From contig NZ_JAGFBV010000001.1 in NCBI RefSeq assembly GCF_017948595.1, positions 124,001 through 188,000 of the forward strand: a stretch of 64,000 bases of DNA. Reading direction: 5' to 3'. Each line of letters begins with the position of its first letter. Position 1 is the stretch's first letter. Under the pieces are notes generated by a model, which saw only the letters and a program-made list of their open reading frames with translations, did not search any database and was not told the DNA's origin. Below, one piece after another: positions 1 to 8,098 of the stretch. The translations under genes were made by a program, and so were the position numbers. Source of the DNA: Flavobacterium geliluteum. GTDB taxonomy: Bacteria; Bacteroidota; Bacteroidia; Flavobacteriales; Flavobacteriaceae.

Positions 1-249
1 ACTTTAGATCAGAAACTTGATAAAGATGAAGTTTTTGGAACAGTTGAAGCTGTAAAAACAGTTTCAGATTTGTTTTTACCTTTAACAGGAGAAATTATTG
101 CTTTTAATGACAGTTTAGAAAGCGCGCCTGAAACTGTAAATTCTGATCCTTACGGGGCAGGATGGATGATTAAGGTAAAAATTGCAGACGCATCTGAAAT
201 CGATTCTTTGTTATCTGATGAGGCTTACAAAACGCTAATCGGTGCATAA
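1..249 (+). CDS. gcvH: Glycine cleavage system H protein (partial, C-terminal part)
   Basis: The frame is open from base 1 and ends at the TAA at 247-249; the N-terminus lies outside the window. The visible 82 residues contain [13 protein letters not shown], the lipoyl-attachment motif of H proteins, with the lysine in EAVK as the expected lipoylated residue. The second half ([12 protein letters not shown]) matches the family's C-terminal hammerhead. H protein carries the aminomethyl group between the P, T and L proteins of glycine cleavage. The stop overlaps the start of the following VanZ-like gene by 8 bases, so the two are probably co-transcribed. Identification is firm; only the start is missing. 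Confidence 0.93.
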   Translation, partial: TLDQKLDKDEVFGTVEAVKTVSDLFLPLTGEIIAFNDSLESAPETVNSDPYGAGWMIKVKIADASEIDSLLSDEAYKTLIGA

Positions 250-619
250 ATTATTCCTCCTGTGTTGGGCATTAATTGTCTCGGGAGTTATCGCTTATTT
301 TTGTTTGACAGATTCAAGTAATATTCCTGCGGTTAATATCCCCAGCATTGACAAAATTGTGCATTTTTGTTTTCATTTTGGATTTACAATTTCATGGATT
401 TTGTTTTTTAAAAAGGAATTAAAAGGCGCTGACGATGCAAAAGCATTTTTGGTTTCGTTTATATTCTCGGTTTTATTTGGGATAACGATCGAAATCATGC
501 AAGGTGTATACACCACAACAAGAGCTTCAGATGTAACAGATGTTTTGGCGAATACTTTAGGAGCAATGTGTGCTATTTTTGTAGCGATCATTTTCAAAAA
601 GCAACTAAACAAAATATAA
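242..619 (+). CDS. VanZ-like family membrane protein
   Basis: A 125-residue hydrophobic protein with about four membrane segments (roughly residues 3-20, 38-55, 67-85 and 100-118). The [15 protein letters not shown] stretch resembles the DKxxHxxxY/F motif of VanZ-like proteins, and [25 protein letters not shown] resembles their second conserved motif (E.Q...R..D..D...N..G). The start is a GTG at 242 inside the last codons of gcvH, an 8-base overlap that suggests translational coupling. The family is named after a teicoplanin-resistance gene, but most members have no known function, and no resistance role should be assumed. A clear terminator follows. Confidence 0.8.
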   Translation: MHKLFLLCWALIVSGVIAYFCLTDSSNIPAVNIPSIDKIVHFCFHFGFTISWILFFKKELKGADDAKAFLVSFIFSVLFGITIEIMQGVYTTTRASDVTDVLANTLGAMCAIFVAIIFKKQLNKI

Positions 620-626
620 AACAAAT

Positions 627-648
627 ACCCACTTCGGTGGGTTTTTTG
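627..648 (+). terminator. Rho-independent terminator of gcvH-VanZ
   Basis: A perfect 6-bp stem ACCCAC/GTGGGT closes a TTCG tetraloop (627-642) and is followed by a run of T. It lies 8 bases after the VanZ-like stop codon, a textbook intrinsic terminator. Confidence 0.88.
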
Positions 649-696
649 TTGGCGTAAATTCTAGTTTTAGAATCGGTGTTTTTACGATTTAAAATG

Positions 697-704
697 TATT
701 TTTG
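697..704 (+). promoter_or_regulatory. Candidate -7 promoter element for deoC
   Basis: TATTTTTG matches the Bacteroidota -7 consensus TAnnTTTG. It lies just after the preceding terminator and 26 bases before the ATG at 731. It supports starting deoC at 731, because the alternative GTG at 704 would lie inside the promoter motif. I see no convincing -33 TTG. Confidence 0.5.
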
Positions 705-730
705 TGCCAGTTGCATGTAATTTCAAAATC

Positions 731-1474
731 ATGAATGTCAAATCATATTTAGATTCAACATACTTAAAAACTGCTTTTCAGGCTGGTCTTACCGAAGCAG
801 AGAATACCGCTGTTGTGAAGGCTGCTGTTGAGGAGGCTATCAGCGAGGGTTTTAAGTTGATCATGGTTCGGCCTGACAAAGTGACTTTGGCCAAAGAAAT
901 GATTTTAAAAGCAAATTCATCTGTATTGGTAGGAACTGTAATTGATTTTCCAGAAGGTAAATCTGATCTTCAGACGAAGATCAAAGAAGCTAATGAAGCC
1001 ATCGAAAACGACGCCGATGATCTGGATTTTGTTTGTAATTATGAGGCTTTCAAAAATGGGGATATCGCTTTAGTAAAGCAAGAAATTTTAATTTGTACCC
1101 AAATTGGATTGGCCAGCAATAAGACCGTGAAATGGATTATTGAAGTGGCTGCGTTAACTGATAAAGAAATTATTCAGTTGTCTGCGTTGATCAAAAATGT
1201 AGTAATTTCAAATTTTAAAGAAGAAAATTATGCTTCAGTTTTTGTGAAATCCTCCACTGGATTTTATGAAACTCAAAGTGGAATGCCAAATGGAGCGACT
1301 GTTCCAACGATAATTATGATGTTAGAGAATGCCTCTCCTTTGCCTGTAAAAGCGGCTGGAGGAGTTCGCTCATACGAAGAAGCGATCGGTATGATTCGCC
1401 TTGGAGTAAAACGAATTGGAACTTCTGCGGCAAAAGCAATAGCCAGTGGGGGCAATGCCACAAATACCTATTAA
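731..1474 (+). CDS. deoC: Deoxyribose-phosphate aldolase
   Basis: A 247-residue class I aldolase that cleaves 2-deoxyribose 5-phosphate to acetaldehyde and glyceraldehyde 3-phosphate in deoxynucleoside catabolism. The DDLDFV segment carries the catalytic aspartate near residue 99, VKSSTGF carries the Schiff-base lysine near 173, and VKAAGGVRS carries the second conserved lysine near 207. I chose the ATG at 731 (MNVKSYLDSTYLK), which begins where family members do. The upstream in-frame GTG at 704 lies in the probable promoter. The next gene starts 18 bases downstream, so they may be co-transcribed although functionally unrelated. Confidence 0.93.
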   Translation: MNVKSYLDSTYLKTAFQAGLTEAENTAVVKAAVEEAISEGFKLIMVRPDKVTLAKEMILKANSSVLVGTVIDFPEGKSDLQTKIKEANEAIENDADDLDFVCNYEAFKNGDIALVKQEILICTQIGLASNKTVKWIIEVAALTDKEIIQLSALIKNVVISNFKEENYASVFVKSSTGFYETQSGMPNGATVPTIIMMLENASPLPVKAAGGVRSYEEAIGMIRLGVKRIGTSAAKAIASGGNATNTY

Positions 1475-1492
1475 ATAAATACCTATTTTTAC

Positions 1493-3613
1493 ATGAATAA
1501 GATTTTTTTTGCTTCTATTCTGCTACTGTTTGCTGCAGTTACTTTTTCGCAGGAAAAAAATAATACTGCAATACAGCCTGGTTTTACCTCGGAGCAATTT
1601 CCGGTTTTCTCTAATTGCGAGAATTTACAGGCTAAGAATTTGGAAAATTGCTTTTATAAAGAAGTTCAGGATTTTGTATATCATAATTTTCAAATACCTG
1701 ATAATTTAAAACAAGCAGATTATAAAGGAGAAGTAAAAGTGCTTTTTGAGGTCAATGTCAATGGCGAGTTTAAAGTGATTTATGTCAATGCCGCAAATGA
1801 TGCCTTAGCCGAAGAAGGAAAACGTGTTTTTGGAAATTTTCCAAAAATTAAACCTTCTACCTATAACGGAAAACCGACATACTCAAAATATACTATTTCG
1901 ATAGAGTTGCCGCTAAAAAGTGCCGAACAAATTGCGGCAGAAGCGTTGGCTGCTTCTTTGATAGAAAAACCACTCGAGAAACCCATGACAGAATTGGATA
2001 GTCTGGTTTACAAGAAATATACCAATCTGGAATTTGAAAGTCATTTGAATATCCCTTTTTCGCACAGTTATTATGCCCAGTTTGATGGCGCTATGAATCA
2101 GGTTGGGAGCAATAATCATACGGCTTCTAAGCCTTATACTTATGCTGAAGTTTCTAAATATTATAATTTGAAAGCGGTTAATGAGTCCCTTCAAAAAAAG
2201 ACTTCGGGTTGGTTAGGAAGAAAATTCTGGAACGAGAATATGGTGCAGATCGAGGGTGAAGATTATTGGCTGACGCTGAATCCTATTTTTGATTTGCAAA
2301 TGGGTAAAGCTTCTGATATTGATGCTTCGACGTATGTAAATACACGCGCTCTTAATTTTAGAGGAGGAATTGGAAAACAAATTAATTTTACTACCACTAT
2401 TTTTGAAAGTCAAGGCCGATTTGCGGGATATTTTAATGATTATGCTGAATCTATTAAGCCTTCTGGAGGAAATCCGGCTATAATTCCAGGAATGGGAATT
2501 GCAAAACAATTTAAAACCGATTCGTACGATTTTCCTTTGGCAGAAGCCAATATTACTTTTGCTCCGAGTAAAGCTTTTGATTTGCAATTGGGTTACGGAA
2601 GGAATTTTATTGGTGACGGATACCGATCTTTGCTGGAAAGTGACGGAGCGAGTCCTTATCCTTATTTTAAAATTAATACTACTTTTTGGAAAATAAAATA
2701 CACCAATACGTATATGTGGCTTAAAGATGTTCGTCCAGATGTTACATTAGAGAGAACTTATGCAACAAAATTTATGGCCAATCATTATTTGAGCTGGAAT
2801 GTTTCGAACAAGCTAAATTTAGGCTTTTTTGAATCGGTGGTTTGGTCCAATCAAAACAATAGAGGATTTGATGTTAACTTTGTAAATCCCATTATTTTTT
2901 ATCGTTCTGTTGAATTTGCATCTTCTTCACGAAGTGGTAATGCGCTTTTAGGAATTTCATCAAAATACAAATGGAATAATAATATTAATCTTTATGCGCA
3001 ACTTTTAATTGATGAATTTTCGTTTGGAGACATAAAAGCAGGTGATAACAGCTGGAAAAATAAGTACGGATATCAATTAGGAGCAAAGTATTTTAATGCT
3101 TTTAATGTAAAAGACCTTTTGTTACAACTAGAGTACAATCATGTACGCCCGTATGTGTATTCGCACAGTGCAGTAATTACTAATTATGCACATAATAATC
3201 AAAGTTTAGGACATCAGTGGGGTGGTAATTTTAAAGAACTGGTAACTATTGCTAGATATCATAAAGGCAGGTATTTTGCCGATGCTAAATTAACCGTTGG
3301 AACCAGAGGTTTAGATTTTGATACTACAGAAGATAGTTTTAATTACGGAGGAAATATTTATAAAGATTATGATGAAAAACGTCCGCGTGATACAGGAGTA
3401 AAAGTTGGGCAAGGAAATAAAGCAAATATTTTTATAGCCGATGTTCAGGCAGGTTATTTGATCAATCCGGCAACGAATTTAAAATTATTTGGAAGTTTTA
3501 TTTACAGAAATTTCGACCCAATGCAGCAGACTGCTACAACTTTTAAACAAAACACCACATGGTTTAATTTAGGGTTTCGTTCTGATATTTTCAATTGGTA
3601 TTTTGATTATTAG
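1493..3613 (+). CDS. remB: RemB-like gliding-associated outer surface protein
   Basis: A 706-residue exported protein with a signal peptide of about 20 residues ending TFSQ. Residues about 55-140 (GEVKVLFEVNVNGEFKVIYV...) resemble the C-terminal domain of TonB. The remainder is rich in aromatic alternating strands typical of an outer-membrane beta-barrel and ends in an aromatic residue (YFDY). The size, layout and position after deoC fit what I recall of the RemB family, which genetic work on Flavobacterium johnsoniae links to gliding motility. The family name is from recollection and the barrel is an inference. A direct repeat of AAATACCTATT, 15 bases apart, lies just upstream (1462-1487). 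Confidence 0.6.
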   Translation: MNKIFFASILLLFAAVTFSQEKNNTAIQPGFTSEQFPVFSNCENLQAKNLENCFYKEVQDFVYHNFQIPDNLKQADYKGEVKVLFEVNVNGEFKVIYVNAANDALAEEGKRVFGNFPKIKPSTYNGKPTYSKYTISIELPLKSAEQIAAEALAASLIEKPLEKPMTELDSLVYKKYTNLEFESHLNIPFSHSYYAQFDGAMNQVGSNNHTASKPYTYAEVSKYYNLKAVNESLQKKTSGWLGRKFWNENMVQIEGEDYWLTLNPIFDLQMGKASDIDASTYVNTRALNFRGGIGKQINFTTTIFESQGRFAGYFNDYAESIKPSGGNPAIIPGMGIAKQFKTDSYDFPLAEANITFAPSKAFDLQLGYGRNFIGDGYRSLLESDGASPYPYFKINTTFWKIKYTNTYMWLKDVRPDVTLERTYATKFMANHYLSWNVSNKLNLGFFESVVWSNQNNRGFDVNFVNPIIFYRSVEFASSSRSGNALLGISSKYKWNNNINLYAQLLIDEFSFGDIKAGDNSWKNKYGYQLGAKYFNAFNVKDLLLQLEYNHVRPYVYSHSAVITNYAHNNQSLGHQWGGNFKELVTIARYHKGRYFADAKLTVGTRGLDFDTTEDSFNYGGNIYKDYDEKRPRDTGVKVGQGNKANIFIADVQAGYLINPATNLKLFGSFIYRNFDPMQQTATTFKQNTTWFNLGFRSDIFNWYFDY

Positions 3614-3730
3614 TTTATATTAATAAGATTTTTCTAAATAATTGTGTTAAAGATTGGCAAGTTCTTATTTTGTGATGGTTTTATTAGAAAAAATCTAAAG
3701 TTATAGCTCGAATTTCTCTAATCTAATTTG

Positions 3731-3738
3731 TACCTTTG
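3731..3738 (+). promoter_or_regulatory. Candidate -7 promoter element for the oxidase assembly cluster
   Basis: TACCTTTG is an exact match to TAnnTTTG, 33 bases before the TTG start of the heme O synthase gene, in a 157-base gene-free stretch. It is the likely promoter for the ctaB-led cluster. Confidence 0.55.
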
Positions 3739-3770
3739 CACCACTAAAAAACATACAAATCATCACCGTA

Positions 3771-4673
3771 TTGGATACTTTGCAAAATACAATTTCAATA
3801 AAATCAATTTTTAACGATTTCAAAGAAATCACTAAGGCAGGTTTAGCTATTAGTGTTTTGTTTTCTTCGATTGCGGGATATTTATTGGGTGTCAATGAAG
3901 AGAATCCGTTTCAGTGGACCGTTTTAGTAGTTTTGATGGTGGGTGGATATTGTATGGTTGGTGCTTCAAATGCATTCAATCAGGTGATCGAAAAAGACAT
4001 CGATATTTTGATGGACAGAACCAAAAATCGCCCTGTTCCTTCAGGCAGAATGTCTTCAAATATTGCTTTATTTGTGGCAATTTTGCTTACTATTATCGGT
4101 ATTTCACTTCTTTATACAATCAATGCAAAGTCGGCAATGTTTGCTGCAATTTCTATATTTTTATACACAAGCATTTATACACCATTAAAAACAGTAACTT
4201 CGTTGTCGGTTTTTGTAGGTGCTTTTCCTGGGGCCATTCCATTTATGTTAGGATGGGTTGCAGCTACGGGGGAATTTGGTATTGAAGCAGGAACTTTATT
4301 TCTGATTCAGTTTTTCTGGCAGTTTCCTCATTTTTGGGCTATCGGCTGGTTTTTGTTTGAAGATTATGAAAAAGCTAATATTTTTATGCTTCCCACAGGA
4401 AAAAAAGATAAAGGAACCGCTTTGCAGATTATTTTATATACGGTTTGGTTGATAATCGCTTCTTTATTGCCGGTTTTAGGTTATACAGGGCAATTATTTA
4501 TTTCGCCAGTTGCAGCTGTTTTGGTTTTTTTATTGGGCTTATGGATGTTGTTTTACGCCGTTCGTTTGTATCAGTTAAAAACGGCAAAAGCGGCAAGAAC
4601 ATTGATGCTGGTGAGTGTTTCGTATATTTCGCTATTGCAAATAGTATATATAGTAGATAAATTTTTAAGATAG
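3771..4673 (+). CDS. ctaB: Heme O synthase (protoheme IX farnesyltransferase)
   Basis: A 300-residue UbiA-family prenyltransferase that adds a farnesyl group to heme B to make heme O for heme-copper oxidases. NAFNQVIEKDIDILMD (about residues 67-82) is the Asp-rich prenyl-diphosphate motif and is followed by RTKNRPVPSG, characteristic of the CyoE/CtaB branch. About seven to nine membrane segments are visible, and FFWQFPHFWAIGW (about 179-191) is a conserved oxidase-type heme synthase stretch. The start is TTG at 3771. It is followed 2 bases later by oxidase subunit III, which agrees with the role. No heme A synthase gene is present in the window. Confidence 0.92.
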   Translation: MDTLQNTISIKSIFNDFKEITKAGLAISVLFSSIAGYLLGVNEENPFQWTVLVVLMVGGYCMVGASNAFNQVIEKDIDILMDRTKNRPVPSGRMSSNIALFVAILLTIIGISLLYTINAKSAMFAAISIFLYTSIYTPLKTVTSLSVFVGAFPGAIPFMLGWVAATGEFGIEAGTLFLIQFFWQFPHFWAIGWFLFEDYEKANIFMLPTGKKDKGTALQIILYTVWLIIASLLPVLGYTGQLFISPVAAVLVFLLGLWMLFYAVRLYQLKTAKAARTLMLVSVSYISLLQIVYIVDKFLR

Positions 4674-4675
4674 TT

Positions 4676-5263
4676 ATGGAAATGACAATGACAACAGGTG
4701 AGGAACAAGTGAGAAAAGCAAAGTCAGCAAAACTGATTTTGTTATTCGCAATGGTAAGTATGACCATGATGTTTGCTGGGCTTACAAGCGCATTTGTAGT
4801 AAGTAAGTCACGAGCAGATTGGTTGAAAAATTTCGAATTGCCAACTGCTTTTTACTGGAGTACATTGGTTATTATAGGATGTAGTGTTACATTTTATTTG
4901 GCCAAAAAAGCAATCCAAAAAGACCAGAGGAGTGCTACAACAGGATTTCTTTTGGGAACTTTGGCTTTAGGGATTTTATTTGTGATTTTACAATTTGTAG
5001 GTTTTGGACAAATTGTAAAAAGCGGTTATTATTTTACCGGTCAGGGTAGTTCGATTACTACAACTTTTCTTTATGTAGTGACGGTTACGCACTTATTACA
5101 CTTAGCTGGAGGATTAATTTCTCTTTTAATTGTAATTTATAATCATTTTAAACAAAAATACAATTCAACTCAAACTCTTGGTATAGAACTAGGTGCAATG
5201 TATTGGCACTTTCTAGATTTATTGTGGGTTTATTTATTTTTATTTTTATATTTCTTTAAATAA
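4676..5263 (+). CDS. Heme-copper oxidase subunit III (short paralogue)
   Basis: A 195-residue, five-segment membrane protein of the cytochrome c oxidase subunit III superfamily. Family features include the second segment with SAFVVSKSRADW, the THLLHLAGGLISLL stretch and the C-terminal MYWHFLDLLWVYLFLFLYF, the usual WHF.D.VW signature. It begins 2 bases after ctaB and is followed after 42 bases by a second, longer subunit III gene, so the cluster encodes two different subunit III proteins. Subunits I and II are not in the window. An ATG at 4682 is an alternative start only two codons in. Confidence 0.87.
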   Translation: MEMTMTTGEEQVRKAKSAKLILLFAMVSMTMMFAGLTSAFVVSKSRADWLKNFELPTAFYWSTLVIIGCSVTFYLAKKAIQKDQRSATTGFLLGTLALGILFVILQFVGFGQIVKSGYYFTGQGSSITTTFLYVVTVTHLLHLAGGLISLLIVIYNHFKQKYNSTQTLGIELGAMYWHFLDLLWVYLFLFLYFFK

Positions 5264-5273
5264 GAAAAAAACG

Positions 5274-5281
5274 TAAATTTG
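5274..5281 (+). promoter_or_regulatory. Candidate internal -7 element before the long subunit III gene
   Basis: TAAATTTG matches TAnnTTTG, 25 bases upstream of the ATG at 5306, in the 42-base gap between the two subunit III genes. Such matches also arise by chance in AT-rich DNA, so this is tentative. Confidence 0.35.
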
Positions 5282-5305
5282 GGAACTTTTTAACGAATAT
5301 CTTTT

Positions 5306-6286
5306 ATGGAAGCGACAGTTACTACTGCAAATAACGAAGAAAAAACTTGGGGAGGCGGCAATGAGCCATTAAGAGCAAGTTATGGTAAAATGATGATGTG
5401 GTTTTTTATCGTGTCTGATGCCTTGACATTCTCTGGATTCTTGGCTGCTTATGGTTTTTCTAGATTTAAATTTATCGAAACTTGGCCAATTGCTGATGAG
5501 GTGTTTACACACTTTCCGTTTATGCACGGAAGTCCGCAACCAATGCTTTATGTGGCCTTGATGACTTTTATTTTGATTTTTTCATCTGTAACAATGGTTT
5601 TGGCGGTTGATGCAGGACATCACATGAAAAAAACAAAAGTAGCCATCTATATGTTTCTTACTATTATTGGAGGTTTAATCTTCGTTGGCTCACAAGCTTG
5701 GGAGTGGAAAAACTTCATAAAAGGAGAATATGGAGCAGTTGAAACAGCAGGAGGAAGTTTGTTGCAATTTGTTGATGCATCAGGAAATAGAGTTGCTATT
5801 GAGAAATTTGCAGTAAAATTACCAGAGCAAAGAGAAGCTTTGACAAGAAGTCATGGTACTTGGTTTATGGAAGATGCCGAAACGCAGCCGACATATTCTG
5901 TTGCAGAAGTTCAGGCAGGCTTTAAAGCACATCCAGAATTACTAATACGAACAGAAGTTCTTACTGCAAAGAAACAAAAAACGATCTTAAATAGAGCTGA
6001 TTCTGAAGCTCGTTTAAGTCAGGCAAAATATGTAGTAGAAGGAGCAAACCTAACTAGAAATGAATACGGAAGTAAGTTGTTTGCTGATTTCTTTTTCTTC
6101 ATTACAGGTTTCCACGGATTCCACGTGTTTTCAGGAGTGATCATCAATATCATTATTTTCTTTAATGTATTATTAGGAACTTACGAGAAAAGAAAAAGTT
6201 ACGAGATGGTGGAGAAAGTTGGTTTATACTGGCACTTTGTCGACTTAGTTTGGGTATTTGTATTTACAGTTTTCTACTTAGTTTAA
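5306..6286 (+). CDS. Cytochrome c oxidase subunit III with a large internal insertion
   Basis: A 326-residue subunit III protein. The N-terminal segments (MMMWFFIVSDALTFSGFLAAY) and the C-terminal GFHGFHVFSGVIINI and YWHFVDLVWVFVFTVFYLV are strongly typical of the family. Between them, roughly residues 140-250 form a hydrophilic stretch rich in charged residues (LPEQREALTRSHGTWFMED, AEVQAGFKAHPELL) that ordinary subunit III lacks. By topology it should sit on one face of the membrane, probably the periplasmic side. The gene lies between the short subunit III and subunit IV genes. The family call is secure; the role of the insertion is unknown. Confidence 0.9.
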   Translation: MEATVTTANNEEKTWGGGNEPLRASYGKMMMWFFIVSDALTFSGFLAAYGFSRFKFIETWPIADEVFTHFPFMHGSPQPMLYVALMTFILIFSSVTMVLAVDAGHHMKKTKVAIYMFLTIIGGLIFVGSQAWEWKNFIKGEYGAVETAGGSLLQFVDASGNRVAIEKFAVKLPEQREALTRSHGTWFMEDAETQPTYSVAEVQAGFKAHPELLIRTEVLTAKKQKTILNRADSEARLSQAKYVVEGANLTRNEYGSKLFADFFFFITGFHGFHVFSGVIINIIIFFNVLLGTYEKRKSYEMVEKVGLYWHFVDLVWVFVFTVFYLV

Positions 6287-6302
6287 TTTTTATTTATTTA
6301 TT

Positions 6303-6653
6303 ATGTCACACGAGCACGTATCAAATACAAAAAGAATCTGGTTTGTTTTTGCATTACTTTCAGCAGTAACTGTAGTAGAAGTTTTTTTGGGTATTTATAA
6401 GCCTGAATCATTGGTTTTTAATCATTTTGTTGGTTTGAATTTACTAAACTGGATTTTTTACATCCTGACTATTTTTAAAGCATATTATATTGTATGGGCA
6501 TTTATGCACATGGAAGGTGAAACAAGCAGTCTTAGATGGTCTGTTGTGTCACCAGTTATCTTCCTAGTTTTATATTTATTGTTTATTCTGTTAACAGAAG
6601 GGCATTATATTTATGGGGTTTTTAAAGATTCTACTATCAAATGGAATTTTTAA
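6303..6653 (+). CDS. Prokaryotic cytochrome c oxidase subunit IV
   Basis: A 116-residue protein with three membrane segments (about residues 12-31, 45-65 and 80-101). It matches the small bacterial COX4 family of caa3/aa3 oxidases: an N-terminal SHEH segment, the KAYYIVWAFMHMEGE motif near residues 59-73, and a hydrophobic third helix. It starts 16 bases after subunit III and closes the structural part of the cluster before a terminator. Subunit IV is thought to stabilise the oxidase rather than take part in catalysis. Confidence 0.87.
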   Translation: MSHEHVSNTKRIWFVFALLSAVTVVEVFLGIYKPESLVFNHFVGLNLLNWIFYILTIFKAYYIVWAFMHMEGETSSLRWSVVSPVIFLVLYLLFILLTEGHYIYGVFKDSTIKWNF

Positions 6654-6675
6654 CATGATATTAATTCGAAAAGAG

Positions 6676-6699
6676 GCTCCGTTTAACGGAGCTTTTTTT
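6676..6699 (+). terminator. Rho-independent terminator after oxidase subunit IV
   Basis: GCTCCG/CGGAGC stem with a TTTAA loop (6676-6692) followed by seven T. It separates the structural subunits from the Sco group. A TATTTTTG promoter-like motif overlaps its T-tract at 6699-6706. Confidence 0.85.
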
Positions 6700-6706
6700 A
6701 TTTTTG
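6699..6706 (+). promoter_or_regulatory. Candidate -7 element for the Sco group
   Basis: TATTTTTG matches TAnnTTTG and ends 24 bases before the ATG at 6731. It directly abuts the preceding terminator, which would allow separate control of the assembly genes. Confidence 0.45.
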
Positions 6707-6730
6707 TATCTCAAATCTTTCCTTAAAATA

Positions 6731-7396
6731 ATGAAAAAAAATATTGTCCTTTTTTCGCTTTTTATACTTCCTATCGTAGCCTATTTGTTTTTTGCTTCTG
6801 GAGTCAATAGTTTTACAAAACTTCCTGTAATAACACCAAAAGTGGCTGATTTCGGCAACTGGAAATCATTAGATGGAAAAACAGTTTCGCTGAATAAAAA
6901 AATCACTGTTCTTGGCTTTTCAGGTTCCAATGTTTTGGATAACAGAGGTAATTATTTCAATTTAAACGAAAAGATCTACAAACGTTATCATGGTTTTGAG
7001 GATCTTCAGTTTGTGGTTGTGGCTCCTTTAGGTTCAGAGCCGGAAGCTCAAAAGGTAATTGATGCATTGGCGCCTTTTACAGATGTTTCTGGTTGGAATT
7101 TTGTTTTTGCTTCGCCTGACGAAATCAAAATTTTTTATGATCAATTGCATTTAAAAGGCAAACTAAACGAAAACCTCGGTACTTCTTATGTTTATATCGT
7201 AGATAAAGAACGTAATGTTCGTGGCAGAAAAGGTGCAAACAAAGAGAATAAAGACAAAAAAGATGAATATAAAGAAGGTTATGATACATTTCATCCGTCT
7301 GAGCTGAGCAACGAAATGCTGGATGATTTTAAAATTATCCTTTACGAATATCGCGCAGCCCTGAAAAAGAATCATAACGCTACAAAGCAACTTTAA
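6731..7396 (+). CDS. Membrane-anchored thioredoxin-fold-like protein of unknown function
   Basis: A 221-residue protein with an N-terminal hydrophobic anchor (about residues 4-22) and a periplasmic domain. The order of elements (FGNWKSLDGKTVSLNKKITVLGF..., ...FVVVAPLGSEPEAQKVIDAL, ...GTSYVYIVDKERNVRGR) resembles a Sco/thioredoxin fold. The place where a CxxC or CxxxC would sit reads LGFSGSNVLDN, with no cysteine, so redox or copper chemistry of the usual kind is unlikely. It lies 11 bases before a Sco gene that retains its cysteines. The start is the ATG at 6731 (MKKNIVLFSL); an upstream in-frame start at 6704 would fall in the promoter motif. I do not recognise a named family. Confidence 0.6.
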   Translation: MKKNIVLFSLFILPIVAYLFFASGVNSFTKLPVITPKVADFGNWKSLDGKTVSLNKKITVLGFSGSNVLDNRGNYFNLNEKIYKRYHGFEDLQFVVVAPLGSEPEAQKVIDALAPFTDVSGWNFVFASPDEIKIFYDQLHLKGKLNENLGTSYVYIVDKERNVRGRKGANKENKDKKDEYKEGYDTFHPSELSNEMLDDFKIILYEYRAALKKNHNATKQL

Positions 7397-7407
7397 ATTT
7401 TAATTAA

Positions 7408-8097
7408 ATGTTTAAAAATAAATCCTATATCGGAATTTCGTTTATCGTTTTGATTTTCGGAATTTATGCGGTGCCAAAAATTATCGAGAGAGTAAAAGAC
7501 GGAGAAGTGGTAAAAGGCAGCCGTCTTGATAATGTTAATTCTAAAAACTTAAAAGAAGAAGCTAAATTGTTGACAATTGGTCCGGCTCCAAAATTTGAAT
7601 TAACGAATCAAAACAATGTTAAATTCTCGAGTGAGAGCCTAAAAGGGAAAGTATATGTTTTGGAGTTTTTCTTTACGACTTGCCCTTCAATATGCCCAAA
7701 AATGAATTTAAGCATGTTGGAAATCGAAAAAACTTTTTTTGGAAATCCAAATTTCGGAATCGTTTCCATAACAATTGATCCGGGTCATGATACGCCGCAG
7801 GTTCTTAAAGGCCATGCAAAATTATTAGGTGTAAAATCCTCTAATTGGAATTTCTTAACAGGTGATAAAGCAGCGATTATGGATTTGTCAAACAAAGGAT
7901 TTAATCTTTACGCCGGTGAAAATGCAAAAGTAAATGGTGGTTTCGAGCACTCTGGTCTTTTTGCATTGGTAGATAAAGAAGGAAAAATTCGTTGTAGAAA
8001 AGATGATTTTGGAAACCCGATTTTGTATTATGACGGTTTGGACAAAAAGGGAGTAAGGGATATTCAGCAGGATATAAAAATATTATTAGAAGAATAA
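7408..8097 (+). CDS. SCO1/SenC family copper chaperone for cytochrome c oxidase
   Basis: A 229-residue protein with an N-terminal anchor (about residues 6-23) and a periplasmic thioredoxin-like domain. CPSIC (C92, C96) is the CxxxC copper site of Sco proteins, and the EHSGLFALVDKEGKIR segment near residue 180 supplies the conserved histidine ligand. Sco proteins help deliver copper to the CuA site of oxidase subunit II. The neighbours (oxidase subunits upstream, DUF420 one base downstream) agree. All three predicted ligands are present, so it should be functional. Confidence 0.92.
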   Translation: MFKNKSYIGISFIVLIFGIYAVPKIIERVKDGEVVKGSRLDNVNSKNLKEEAKLLTIGPAPKFELTNQNNVKFSSESLKGKVYVLEFFFTTCPSICPKMNLSMLEIEKTFFGNPNFGIVSITIDPGHDTPQVLKGHAKLLGVKSSNWNFLTGDKAAIMDLSNKGFNLYAGENAKVNGGFEHSGLFALVDKEGKIRCRKDDFGNPILYYDGLDKKGVRDIQQDIKILLEE

Positions 8098-8098
8098 G

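Noticed and set aside
704..730. GTG start of deoC at 704
   Set aside because: It lies within TATTTTTG, the likely promoter, and adds residues (PVACNFKI) outside the family alignment. The ATG at 731 fits better.
4676..6286. The two subunit III genes as one broken gene
   Set aside because: Each has a complete set of segments and its own WHF.D.VW C-terminus, so they are two intact paralogues.
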